Shown: piece after piece, positions 24,490 to 32,887 of the stretch
Layout: each line of letters opens with the position of its first letter
Numbering within the stretch: position 1 is the stretch's first letter
Source of the DNA: Oscillospiraceae bacterium
Lineage (GTDB): Bacteria > Bacillota > Clostridia > Oscillospirales > Acutalibacteraceae
Length of the DNA stretch: 47,192 bases
Assembly (NCBI GenBank): GCA_015065765.1
Contig: SVPP01000019.1
Span: 1 to 47,192 of the forward strand
Reading direction: 5' to 3'
Program-made: the position numbers and the translations under genes
The notes under the pieces: generated by a model
What the model saw: the letters and a program-made list of their open reading frames with translations, nothing else
What the model was told of the DNA's origin: nothing
Databases searched by the model: none

Positions 24490-26763
24490 ATGAATACAAA
24501 TACCGATACTGTTTTAAACGATTTCCCGGTAGCCGAAGAGAAAAAAAACAAGAAAAGTAATAAGACACCTGTATTTAAAAATTACGAAGACAAAAGAGAG
24601 CTCGCTGAAAAGATTTTTGCTGAACTGAACGAGAGATTTGTTGAAGTGAAAATTGGTAAAAAAATAAGAAAAGGCTTTTATATGGAAGACGGAACCAAGC
24701 AGATTGGTTTGCTTTCACAGTGTCACTGTCTGCAGACAATGGTGTCTCTGGCAGAAGATTTCGGATTGGACTTTACAGTTCCGAACATTGTTTCAGATCA
24801 GAAAGGTACAATTCGTGAACTTATGGACATCATTATCGAGGATGTTCTTGAGGATATATGCAGAGGAGCTGACATTGACGAAAAAAAAGGTGAGCATCGT
24901 TTTGACGATGTTACAGAATATATTTTTGATTCATCTCCTTATAACTCTTCATGTTTTTCGGTAAAATATTCCAACATAGATTCTATCACATGGGTAGTTA
25001 CCTCATTCCTGTTGATTTTGAAACACCACGCAACAATACACGAGGTTTGTAAATGGGAAAAGGCTTTGGTAAATGTCATCCGATATGGTATGCGTTATAT
25101 AATTGATGCCTACATTGTAAAAAAAGACGATGAAGATAAATCAAAAGGTGAATATTTAGAAATCGGTTGGAACTTTACCAAATCCTGTAAAGAGCCTTCT
25201 TTGTATTTTTCATACACTGTTTGTGAATGCTATCTCGACTTTTTCGAAACATTCAAACCCTTTTTGCAGCACCTTCATGATGTGCGCAACAACACGGAAT
25301 ATTATTCTCCCATAAACAAAGATTTGGCGGACAAGTTTGAGAAAGAGAAAGCAGAGTATGAAAAAAACAGGGACAGACGTGTTGCTGAAGGAAAAGCACG
25401 CCATGACCCATACAATGAGTTGGTCCGTATTTACCGTTTGATAAACGATATCGACGACTATGCTGAACTGACTATAGATAACGAAAAAACATTGTACGGT
25501 GAATTGGAAGCTAAATGTAAGCTTGTTGCAGGGCGCGTATGGGAGCTTACCAAAAAAGAACTGGCTGAAAAATTCTTTTACAACAACCTCAGAGACACTG
25601 TGACCGAGCAAGAAATCCGTATGAGTACCACCAGTGACGTTTTGTTTAACACTGCATACATAATAAATATCATGCTGTGTGCAGGTTTGGACGAAACACT
25701 GGAATTAGAGCGCATAAGATTTGTTCACAACAAAGAAAAAGAAGAAGCTGCAAAAAAACAGCAGGAATACAACAATCTGTTGGAAAGCTGTCTGTTGGCA
25801 GAGCAGAAGGCATTCCGTACTTACGAGGGCCTTAAAAACGACGGTAAGGAATATATCGTTGATCAATTCCTTGTCGGTTTCAACGAAGACTTCAGCGGAC
25901 ACGAGGTTTCTATCAGCGAGTTGCGTAAGCTGCGTATGAGAACATTTTCTTTGCTGCCGTTGTTGATTAACACCAATACCAAGGTGTGTGAATATCTTAT
26001 AAAATATCCGCACTACAATATGGGTAAATATTATTCATATATTATGGACAACCGCTTGGTGGACAGTGAAGGCGAAGAGCACTGGATCTGGGAACGTGAC
26101 GGATTTTTCTGTGGCAGTAACTATTACTATGTGTTGGCTCTCAAAGGATTCTATGATTACTACGAAAAGTATGAGGAAGGTTATATAGAAATCGGCAAAG
26201 AAAATGCTGTACGTGAAAAAAGTATCCAGTATGACTTCCTGAAGAGTCTCAGAGCTCCGGACGGCGAGATCGGTCAGTTAAATGACGAAATAAAAAAACA
26301 AAAAGAGGAAATAGAAAAGAAAGAAGAACTCATTGCAGAAAAAGAGGAGAAGATAACAAAACTTGAAAATGCCCGTCCTACTGTTGAGGGAACTATCAGA
26401 CAGCTTGTTATAGATGTGTTGACAGAAGAATTTGCTCCTTTATTTGCAAATGTTTTAAAACAGACATCTAAAGTGCTTGCATTAAACATGGTGGATGACA
26501 CTGCCGATGATGAAAACAATACCTATAAAAAAATCTACGATTCTCTTTTCGATATGTGTGTAGTTTCTATGATGAAACGCTATTGTGACCCGGCTACAGA
26601 TAATGAGGGCAACTGTGCTTATCTTAAAACTCCTACAGAGTACAACAAACTCAAGGGAAAACTGGGAGGCGATTTCGCCGCTTCAATTATAGCGTATGTT
26701 ACCAATGTAAGTTCTCTTGCTGATGATAAAAGTAAAAGTTATCTGCAAAATTTATTTAAGTAA
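24490..26763 (+). CDS. large helical protein of the TIR operon with a coiled coil, unknown function
   Basis: A 757-residue cytoplasmic protein that I do not recognise. The N-terminus is Lys-rich. Residues about 70-260 read as helical repeats (LSQCHCLQTMVSLAEDFG, then ITWVVTSFLLILKHHA, GWNFTKSCKEPSLYFSYTV), a spacing that recalls alpha/alpha toroid folds, though this is only an impression. Around residues 590-640 a strong coiled coil (EIKKQKEEIEKKEELIAEKE) is followed by a helical tail. It could be a scaffold or sensor for the TIR protein 13 bases upstream. The start has AAAGGAG 8 bases before ATG 24490. Leu codons look richer in TTG than in the VOR genes, by eye. Confidence 0.8.
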   Translation: MNTNTDTVLNDFPVAEEKKNKKSNKTPVFKNYEDKRELAEKIFAELNERFVEVKIGKKIRKGFYMEDGTKQIGLLSQCHCLQTMVSLAEDFGLDFTVPNIVSDQKGTIRELMDIIIEDVLEDICRGADIDEKKGEHRFDDVTEYIFDSSPYNSSCFSVKYSNIDSITWVVTSFLLILKHHATIHEVCKWEKALVNVIRYGMRYIIDAYIVKKDDEDKSKGEYLEIGWNFTKSCKEPSLYFSYTVCECYLDFFETFKPFLQHLHDVRNNTEYYSPINKDLADKFEKEKAEYEKNRDRRVAEGKARHDPYNELVRIYRLINDIDDYAELTIDNEKTLYGELEAKCKLVAGRVWELTKKELAEKFFYNNLRDTVTEQEIRMSTTSDVLFNTAYIINIMLCAGLDETLELERIRFVHNKEKEEAAKKQQEYNNLLESCLLAEQKAFRTYEGLKNDGKEYIVDQFLVGFNEDFSGHEVSISELRKLRMRTFSLLPLLINTNTKVCEYLIKYPHYNMGKYYSYIMDNRLVDSEGEEHWIWERDGFFCGSNYYYVLALKGFYDYYEKYEEGYIEIGKENAVREKSIQYDFLKSLRAPDGEIGQLNDEIKKQKEEIEKKEELIAEKEEKITKLENARPTVEGTIRQLVIDVLTEEFAPLFANVLKQTSKVLALNMVDDTADDENNTYKKIYDSLFDMCVVSMMKRYCDPATDNEGNCAYLKTPTEYNKLKGKLGGDFAASIIAYVTNVSSLADDKSKSYLQNLFK

Positions 26764-26781
26764 ACGGGAGGTTTTACACTT

Positions 26782-27702
26782 ATGAAAACAAAGGTTGTTT
26801 CTTATTTTTCTTATAAAGGCGGTGCAGGACGTAGTACGTTGGCATATAACACTATTCCTTTCCTGCTTAACGAACACATCAAACCATCCAAGGAGTCTCC
26901 GGTGGTTATTGTAGACCTTGATATTGACAGTTGTGGTTTGTCTTACCTGTTAGGTGTACAGGCTGATCAGATCAAGGATGATGTTTGCGTGCAGCATGTA
27001 TTGGCAAATGGTTGTAATCCGGAGCCTTCAGAAGATCACATTTATGAAGCTGAATTTCTGAAAGAAATGATTCCCGTAGGTAATAAATTGGGTTACGAAA
27101 TTAATGAAGCAGTGTTGTTCCTTCCTGCAAAAGATATCAAAAACGTAAAAAAGAGCAATAATTACGACGATGACAATTTCTTACCGCGTTTAAAATCTTT
27201 TGTAGAAGCATGCGGTTGTTATAATGTTCCTGCAATTATTCTGGATTCTGCGGTTGGTAATCAGGCAACGGCTTTGGTAGCTAATAAGCTTGCCAGCATT
27301 ATTGTGTGCTGTATGCGTCCTACCACTCAGTTTGTTGAAGGAACAGCACGTTATCTGCAAAATCAGGATAGTGATTATGCCTCCATTCCCGGTGAAAGAA
27401 AATGTATTCTTGTGCCAAATGTAGTGCCTCAGGGCGATGTGATAATTGATGGTGTTAAATATCCCGATCTTGCCATCAAACGTTTTCTCCAGATTTTCAG
27501 TCCATTCCTTTACAACCGTGACGAGGAGGAAGATTGGCAGTATAATGCCGAAATGTTGGATGAAGAAGTCTTCGGTATCCCTGCTGTTCCCAGTTTTATG
27601 TGGCGTGAAGGTCAGTTGTATACTCAGGAAACTTTAGATGATTGCGAAAAAGTGGTGTTTGAACGCTACCGCAAGTTGGCAGGTATCATCAACAAACTTT
27701 AA
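26782..27702 (+). CDS. ParA/MinD-type ATPase with deviant Walker A (KGGAGRS)
   Basis: A 306-residue SIMIBI P-loop protein. Walker A is YFSYKGGAGRSTLAYNT (residues 7-23): the signature Lys is present, but the usual GKT/S is GRS, as in KGGxGR-type ATPases found near TIR genes in some bacteria. VVIVDLDIDSCGLSYLLG is switch I-like, and PAIILDSAVGNQATALVANK is Walker B-like. ATPases of this class dimerise on ATP and organise partners; here it is likely a switch or assembly factor for the TIR module. It sits 18 bases after the coiled-coil gene with GGGAGG upstream. The consequence of Arg for ATP hydrolysis is unknown. Confidence 0.82.
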   Translation: MKTKVVSYFSYKGGAGRSTLAYNTIPFLLNEHIKPSKESPVVIVDLDIDSCGLSYLLGVQADQIKDDVCVQHVLANGCNPEPSEDHIYEAEFLKEMIPVGNKLGYEINEAVLFLPAKDIKNVKKSNNYDDDNFLPRLKSFVEACGCYNVPAIILDSAVGNQATALVANKLASIIVCCMRPTTQFVEGTARYLQNQDSDYASIPGERKCILVPNVVPQGDVIIDGVKYPDLAIKRFLQIFSPFLYNRDEEEDWQYNAEMLDEEVFGIPAVPSFMWREGQLYTQETLDDCEKVVFERYRKLAGIINKL

Positions 27703-27724
27703 AGTTTTAACGGAGACAGTAATT

Positions 27725-30055
27725 ATGAAGGAAGAATTGATTAGAAAACGTAAACTTTTAAAAGGAATCTTCAACAATGAAATTACGGATCCTTTGATAC
27801 GATCTTTTATTTTTGGCGAAAGTGTAGATACTGAAGAAGAGCTTAACAGTATTCTCAAAGACACAAAATCATATCCTGTGTTTTTTAAGAATATTTTGTT
27901 GTTGGCTTTTTACTATGCTTATTCATGCTATCGATATGATCTTGAAAGAGATTGCGTTGTAACATCAGATTTAAAAAATCATGTGTCTATACGTGTGAAA
28001 AAGTATCTGGAAGAAACTTTAAGTTCCAACGCCATTACTATGGAGCTGGCTGAGTTTGTTCTTGTAGATATTCAGAATGAGTTGTGTTTAGGTGAAACAA
28101 GCGAACTGAAGCCCATGTTGAAGAATCTGGGAAATTTTGATCAGGGATTCAGTTTTAATCCTATGCTTAAGACTATTGCAGAATATGATCGTTTCCATGG
28201 TCGTCTTGAAAGCAGTAGATTGGAAATGACCTCTTTGATGTTGGATATTATTGAAAATCTTACGTTTTTAAGAACATATTGCTTATTGAAAGAATCCGAT
28301 TATCAGTTTCGTTTTATCTCTAAACAGTGCATAAAATATCGCAGTTATGACGATGATTACGAACCTGCGCCTTATGAAGATTTATTTCTTGAGCATCTGT
28401 TTTTTAAACGAGGAAAGCGTTTCTATCGTTTGTATAGTGTCGAAAAAGGCGAGAGTAATAAGCAGTTTGTTGTACGTCTGCGTTATCTTGCACTGAAAGA
28501 TGACTATCCTCTTTTGTTTACAATACCACAGGATGATAATGAGGCAAAACACCATCTCTCCGGTTGTAATCCTCAGGCAATTTACGAGTATATAGTATCT
28601 CATGAGCTAAACCCTTCTGATCCGGTGCGCACCATAGATCAGGACACGGTGAGCATCGGACAAATACACACCATTAACTATAAATATTTGCGCCATTTAG
28701 CCCTTGCTATTTCAGATACTTTAAGTTTGAACGCAAACGCAAGAATTGCGCTTCGTAGTCGGTTCGAAAAAAAATATCCGTATATTTTCAAAAAACACAA
28801 AAGTGACATCACCTGCGAACAAGGCGAATCGGACAAAGACGAGGATTTGGATTCTATTGTGATTATGCTGTTGATTGAAGCCAGTCCCACTACGGTACTG
28901 GAGACGATTATCCGTACCGATGTTGATGCTAATAAACCTATTTTTTGCTCACTTGGCCGCGATTTGTATAAACGTATGTACGAGGTTGAGGGGTTGGCGC
29001 TGTTTTGTGAAAAACCGGAAAAAATTGTTGAAGCAGTTCGATCTATTATAAAATCCAAGTTGATCATAGGTGAGGCGGGCGGATTTGGTAAATTACCCAC
29101 TGAAAAGATATATGCTAAATCATTCCCTCGTGCGGCAGCAATGTTGTTGATCTCTCGGTTGAATGACTGTCAGAAAAGCAGTAAAGAGGACGATCTTTCT
29201 TATACAGGAAATCTCGTTCATAATATCTCTTTTTTAAAGAAAGAGGTTAAGGAAAACAATGATCCTGAAAAAATTGTACGATACGCCTGTATCATTTTAG
29301 GCGAAACCTTAAAGCATATTATGTGCTTTTATGCCGGTTTAATTGAGTACGGAAAACACAAGGGAGACTTTGACGCAAAAAGCAGATGTGGTTCTTTGAC
29401 GGAAAAGAATATAAACAATGCACAAAAGATTATGTGTAAATCATTTTTGGAGGCAGCGAAAGCTATGGCTGAACAATTGCCTGCAGCTGTCGCAACCGAA
29501 CCGAAAATGGTGTTAGATTTGTTGCAGCGTTTTATGAAAAGCTGTGAAGAAAGTTCTCAGGCCAACAATGTAATTGTTTCTAAAAATCTTTGTGCTGCTA
29601 TAGGACGATTTGAAATTGTGGACACAAGTCGTTTGAAACGTCTGATTCAACAACTGCCGACTATCGGTACAAGAATCACCCAGGAAGATGCGAAGGCTTG
29701 GAATCGTGTTACACTGGATATTTTGGGATTTTTCAAATCGGGCAGTACTTCGGATACGCGTATGGAAGGCGATGCGTTTAATGCGGTATATCCTTTCACG
29801 GCAACCTTCAATAAAGGCCGTGAAAACCCCGACGGATATAAAACAATTACCTTTTCGCTGAACATTGATCTCGACGAAGATGACAAGGTTGACGAAATTA
29901 ATGTTCTCTCTGAATTTAAGTATAACCCTAATGAAGTATACTATTGTTTGCCAAATGTCACTCGTTCAAATTTCAAGTGGTGGATCGATCCGGTTTTAAT
30001 CAGTTTCAGAGATTTTAACCGTATTTTTGAAGAGATTATGGAGGAAGACGAGTAA
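27725..30055 (+). CDS. large protein of the TIR operon, unknown function
   Basis: A 776-residue soluble protein that I cannot place in a family. It is mostly helical, with charged stretches and a short acidic linker (near KSDITCEQGESDKDEDLD, about 385-400), and a beta-rich C-terminal part (VYPFTATFNKGRENPDG onward) ending in FRDFNRIFEEIMEEDE. There is no signal peptide or convincing membrane segment. ATG 27725 is chosen; the frame is open to 27638, but that lies inside the ATPase gene. Its stop overlaps the next start (TAATG), so it is translationally coupled to the AdoMetDC-like gene, suggesting they act together. It is perhaps a sensor for the system. Confidence 0.8.
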   Translation: MKEELIRKRKLLKGIFNNEITDPLIRSFIFGESVDTEEELNSILKDTKSYPVFFKNILLLAFYYAYSCYRYDLERDCVVTSDLKNHVSIRVKKYLEETLSSNAITMELAEFVLVDIQNELCLGETSELKPMLKNLGNFDQGFSFNPMLKTIAEYDRFHGRLESSRLEMTSLMLDIIENLTFLRTYCLLKESDYQFRFISKQCIKYRSYDDDYEPAPYEDLFLEHLFFKRGKRFYRLYSVEKGESNKQFVVRLRYLALKDDYPLLFTIPQDDNEAKHHLSGCNPQAIYEYIVSHELNPSDPVRTIDQDTVSIGQIHTINYKYLRHLALAISDTLSLNANARIALRSRFEKKYPYIFKKHKSDITCEQGESDKDEDLDSIVIMLLIEASPTTVLETIIRTDVDANKPIFCSLGRDLYKRMYEVEGLALFCEKPEKIVEAVRSIIKSKLIIGEAGGFGKLPTEKIYAKSFPRAAAMLLISRLNDCQKSSKEDDLSYTGNLVHNISFLKKEVKENNDPEKIVRYACIILGETLKHIMCFYAGLIEYGKHKGDFDAKSRCGSLTEKNINNAQKIMCKSFLEAAKAMAEQLPAAVATEPKMVLDLLQRFMKSCEESSQANNVIVSKNLCAAIGRFEIVDTSRLKRLIQQLPTIGTRITQEDAKAWNRVTLDILGFFKSGSTSDTRMEGDAFNAVYPFTATFNKGRENPDGYKTITFSLNIDLDEDDKVDEINVLSEFKYNPNEVYYCLPNVTRSNFKWWIDPVLISFRDFNRIFEEIMEEDE

Positions 30056-30864
30056 TGCAAGCAACCAGACACTTTATGTTAGATGCATATGACTGCAATT
30101 TTGAACAGGCTAATAGTGCTATGGTTGTCAACAACTTGCTTGTTACTTTGGCTAATGGACTGGATATGAATCCTGTTATGCCTCCATACCTTTTGCCTTA
30201 TTATTACTGTGACGAACCGGAAGACGGTGGTATTAGTGCGTTTGTGCTTTGTGAAAATGGTTCACACATAACCATACACACCTTCCCATACAGATATTGC
30301 TATTTTGTAGATGTCCTGACAGATCGTTTCTTTGAAGAAGAACGAGTAAAAGAACTTATTTGTCAACACATTTATGCTGAGAATATGCAAAGTATGGTGA
30401 ACGATCGTCGTACCAATATTGCGTTACGAAGAGATATCAACAGCAGTGCTGATTTTGGTCCTCACTATATGATTTCTGTTGAGAATCTGGATGCTACTAT
30501 GGAAAGCATCTTTAAATGGCTTGATTATATTGCACCAAAAATAAATATGCTTCCAATTTCCAGACCTTATGTGATTTTTGATCGTATAGAGAATCCTGAG
30601 TTCATTTCCGGAATGTTGGTAGTGGCACAGAGTCATATAGCTTTTCACTATTCCATATCTGAAAAAACAGCCAACCTGGATATTTTTTCCTGCAGTTTTC
30701 TGGATGATGGTGTTGTAGAAAGCATTATAGAACAATCCTTTGGTGAGGATGTTCAAATCTGCTTGTGTGCCCGTGGCGGAAGTAAGTACAAACACAACAT
30801 TCGTTATGCTGAAAAATATAATGACAATATTCGCATAAACAAGGCGTGGAGAAGTAATATTTAG
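30055..30864 (+). CDS. tandem AdoMet-decarboxylase-like (SpeD-fold) protein of the TIR operon
   Basis: The 269-residue protein reads as two copies of the prokaryotic AdoMetDC core. Copy 1: ATRHFMLDAYDCNFEQAN (residues 3-20), then NGSHITIHTFPYRYCYFVDV (68-87), matching SpeD's (E)SHxxIHTWPE block with Ser70 and His75; the Cys expected after it is absent (LTDRF). Copy 2: AQSHIAFHYSISEKTANLDI (191-210) followed by FSCSFLD, with Ser193, His198 and Cys213 all kept. The Glu before the self-cleaving Ser is Gly or Gln, so pyruvoyl formation is doubtful but not excluded. Context (TIR, KGGxGRS ATPase, no other polyamine gene) argues against polyamine synthesis; a ligand-binding or repurposed enzyme is more likely. 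It ends the operon. Confidence 0.7.
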   Translation: MQATRHFMLDAYDCNFEQANSAMVVNNLLVTLANGLDMNPVMPPYLLPYYYCDEPEDGGISAFVLCENGSHITIHTFPYRYCYFVDVLTDRFFEEERVKELICQHIYAENMQSMVNDRRTNIALRRDINSSADFGPHYMISVENLDATMESIFKWLDYIAPKINMLPISRPYVIFDRIENPEFISGMLVVAQSHIAFHYSISEKTANLDIFSCSFLDDGVVESIIEQSFGEDVQICLCARGGSKYKHNIRYAEKYNDNIRINKAWRSNI

Positions 30865-31050
30865 CAAAGTGTAAATATAAGGCAAAACCATATGCGAGAC
30901 TATTCATACAATTGTCAAATAAATTGTAATCAGAATTCATAAACTTAATTTTTGTTTTTCTGTTTGCGATAAAATCTCATGTTGTATTGTGGATTTATTC
31001 TGCTTTGTAACACTAGAGGTTAGTCTAATGTGTGAAATCAAATACAAACA

Positions 31051-31096
31051 AAAATCCGGACATTTCACCAAGCGGTGAAATGTCCGGATTTTTTCT
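31051..31096 (+). terminator. strong terminator after the TIR operon
   Basis: An 18-base perfect stem (AAATCCGGACATTTCACC / GGTGAAATGTCCGGATTT, loop AAGC) ends in a T-run. The rest of the spacer 30865-31294 is AT-rich with no gene that I can support. Confidence 0.92.
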
Positions 31097-31294
31097 TTTA
31101 TGGAGGAGTGTATACGTAATTCGCGAACATTCGGATATTCTTATATAATAGAAAATATTTGAACTCTCTTTGAAGTTTTGTATTATGCTTGATTTGTATG
31201 CAACCGCATTGCACAATTCTTTTTGTAGGTTTATAATAAAAATAAAAAAGTTTTGTTACATTTTAATTTTTTGTTGATTATAGTATGAGGATTT

Positions 31295-31855
31295 GTGAAA
31301 GGGGTGAGGACGATAAATAAAAGGAAATACATAAACTCACAATTGCAGGAATGTTTTGACAAATATCGGTTAAAACTTTTTAATTATTGTCTTTCACGCC
31401 TTAACGGTTCACGGGAAGCAGCTGACGATTGTGTTCAGGAAACATTTATTGTTTATTACAACAAGCTTCTTGAGGGCAACTTTTTTGAGGACCCGAAAAC
31501 CTTTCTTTATCGCACCGCCAATAATTTTGTCAAACGGCAAAAGCAAAAGGATGCAAGAGAGCTGAAGCATCGGGTGTCGCTTGAAAGTGCAGAAGATGTT
31601 CCGGTCACTGATGAAGAATACGATGCACGGCTTGACCTGATTGACTATGATATGTTTGCGAAAATGCTGATTGACATTTTATCAGATGAAGAAAAAGAAC
31701 TTTACAATCTGCGGTATGTTCAAAAAATCAGCGTTGAAGAGATGTCTGAAAGGTTAGAAATTTCAAGACCTGCCGCATCAATGCGACTGATGCGATTGAG
31801 AAATAAAGTTAAAGACATGGTTTATTCGATTGACTTTGAAGGAGGAAAAATGTAA
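31295..31855 (+). CDS. ECF-type RNA polymerase sigma factor
   Basis: A 186-residue sigma-70-family protein. Region 2 is CLSRLNGSREAADDCVQETFIVYYNK (split here as two overlapping helices, about residues 30-55) with FLYRTANNFVKRQK; region 4 is LSDEEKELYNLRYVQKISVEEMSERL, then ISRPAASMRLMRLRNKV (DNA-binding HTH). It directs polymerase to a small regulon, normally held off by the membrane protein encoded next (stop and start overlap, TAATG). The start is uncertain: GTG 31295 has GAGG only 4 bases upstream, and GTG 31304 is an alternative. The regulon is not visible from the window. Confidence 0.88.
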   Translation: MKGVRTINKRKYINSQLQECFDKYRLKLFNYCLSRLNGSREAADDCVQETFIVYYNKLLEGNFFEDPKTFLYRTANNFVKRQKQKDARELKHRVSLESAEDVPVTDEEYDARLDLIDYDMFAKMLIDILSDEEKELYNLRYVQKISVEEMSERLEISRPAASMRLMRLRNKVKDMVYSIDFEGGKM

Positions 31856-32505
31856 TGATTACAGTCAGCAAAGAAATACTCATGCACCCTGATTTTATTG
31901 AGAACTTAGCAGATGAGCTTTGCGAAATTCTTGAAGAACTTATGGATGAAGCTTTTGAGAACGATGAAATAGATTTTGATTTTATAGATGAATGTGCCGA
32001 TGCTATTAACGCAATCCGCTCAGGCAACACAGCACAGATTCTTCCTGTTATTTCACGCAAGGAATTTTTTGAAAAAATCAACATTAAAACAGATAATAAA
32101 TTTAGAAAGGTGGCAATCGCTGCTGCAGTTGCAGCGTTGATTTTGTTTGCGGGAACACAGATTAAAACCCAGGAAAATGTTTCAGTTATACAGTCGCTTT
32201 CGGGAATTATTTCAGAGGTTTTCCGCAGTGAACAAATTACTGAAACGACGACTGTTTTTACAGAAGAAACAACTACAGAAAGTGAAACAACAATCAAAAA
32301 GAAGGAAACAACAACTGCTGATATTACGAAGGAGATAGCCGGTGTTGACGGAATAAGTGTTGAAACAACGCCTGATTTCAGGATGGAATATTATGTGGGA
32401 GAAAAATTCAGCAGTAAGGGACTGAAGATTTTTGCCGAATACGAAAACGGTGAAAGAAAGCTTGTTCCGCAAAAAGACTATCTGATATCATTTTGTTTGA
32501 TTTAA
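31855..32505 (+). pseudogene. anti-sigma-like membrane protein, C-terminally truncated
   Basis: The 216-residue product has a cytoplasmic acidic helical part, one membrane segment (VAIAAAVAALILFAGTQI, about residues 84-101), a Thr/Glu-rich linker (TETTTVFTEETTTESETT), and the start of a bacterial Ig-like domain (YYVGEKFSSKGLKIFAEYEN). The Ig-like domain stops abruptly after QKDYLIS, where the last residues FCLI come from the antisense of the truncated tetR gene. The anti-sigma part probably still works; the extracytoplasmic sensor domain is cut. It is translationally coupled to the sigma gene. Confidence 0.72.
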
Positions 32506-32764
32506 GCATTTTGCAAATAACCGTTATGGCTTCAACTGTTGTGCCACTTTCGTTGAGAGATTCATCAACGGAATTTATCAGCCTGTTTTCAATTTCGTTG
32601 TATAATTCAGTTACGCTTGAATAATGAGTATAAAATGTGTTTCTGTTTACCGTTGCTTTTCTGCAAAGCTCTGTGGGAGTAATCTTTTCAACAGGCTTGT
32701 TCTTCATTAAGTCAAGCAGTGCATCCTCAAGCATTTTCTTTGTTCTTGTTATTCGTATATCCAT
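32408..32764 (-). pseudogene. TetR/AcrR-type repressor, C-terminally truncated
   Basis: The product starts as a normal TetR repressor: MDIRITRTKKMLEDALLDLM, then KITPTELCRKATVNRNTFYTHYSSVTELYNEIE, the HTH. Ligand-domain sequence holds to about residue 98 (ICKMLKSNK). The remaining 20 residues are antisense of the Ig-like domain of the gene at 31855, so about half of the ligand domain is missing. The usual length is 180-190 residues. It is divergent from the GPH transporter-sulfatase operon and probably controlled it. GGGAAG precedes the start. Confidence 0.75.
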
Positions 32765-32766
32765 TT

Positions 32767-32853
32767 ACCGAACACTTCCCTTTGTATCTGTTCGTTAGCA
32801 ATCAGTTCTTTATCGAACAGTCTGTTGATTATCTTTTCAGATAATAGTATAAT
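32767..32853 (+). promoter_or_regulatory. promoter and operator-like repeats of the transporter-sulfatase operon
   Basis: TTGATT (32825-32830), 17 bases, TATAAT (32848-32853). Upstream are CTGTTCG (32788-32794) and CGAACAG (32814-32820), an inverted pair, with another CGAACA at 32769-32774. A second palindrome, ATTATC/GATAAT (32828-32845), overlaps the promoter spacer. These are likely targets of the divergent TetR protein. Confidence 0.6.
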
Positions 32854-32887
32854 ATAATTATATAAAAATGTCAACGGAGGTATAGTG

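Noticed and set aside
30055..30864. Polyamine biosynthesis by an ordinary SpeD
   Set aside because: The protein is about twice the usual length, lacks the Glu before the cleavage Ser in both halves, and has no polyamine genes beside it.
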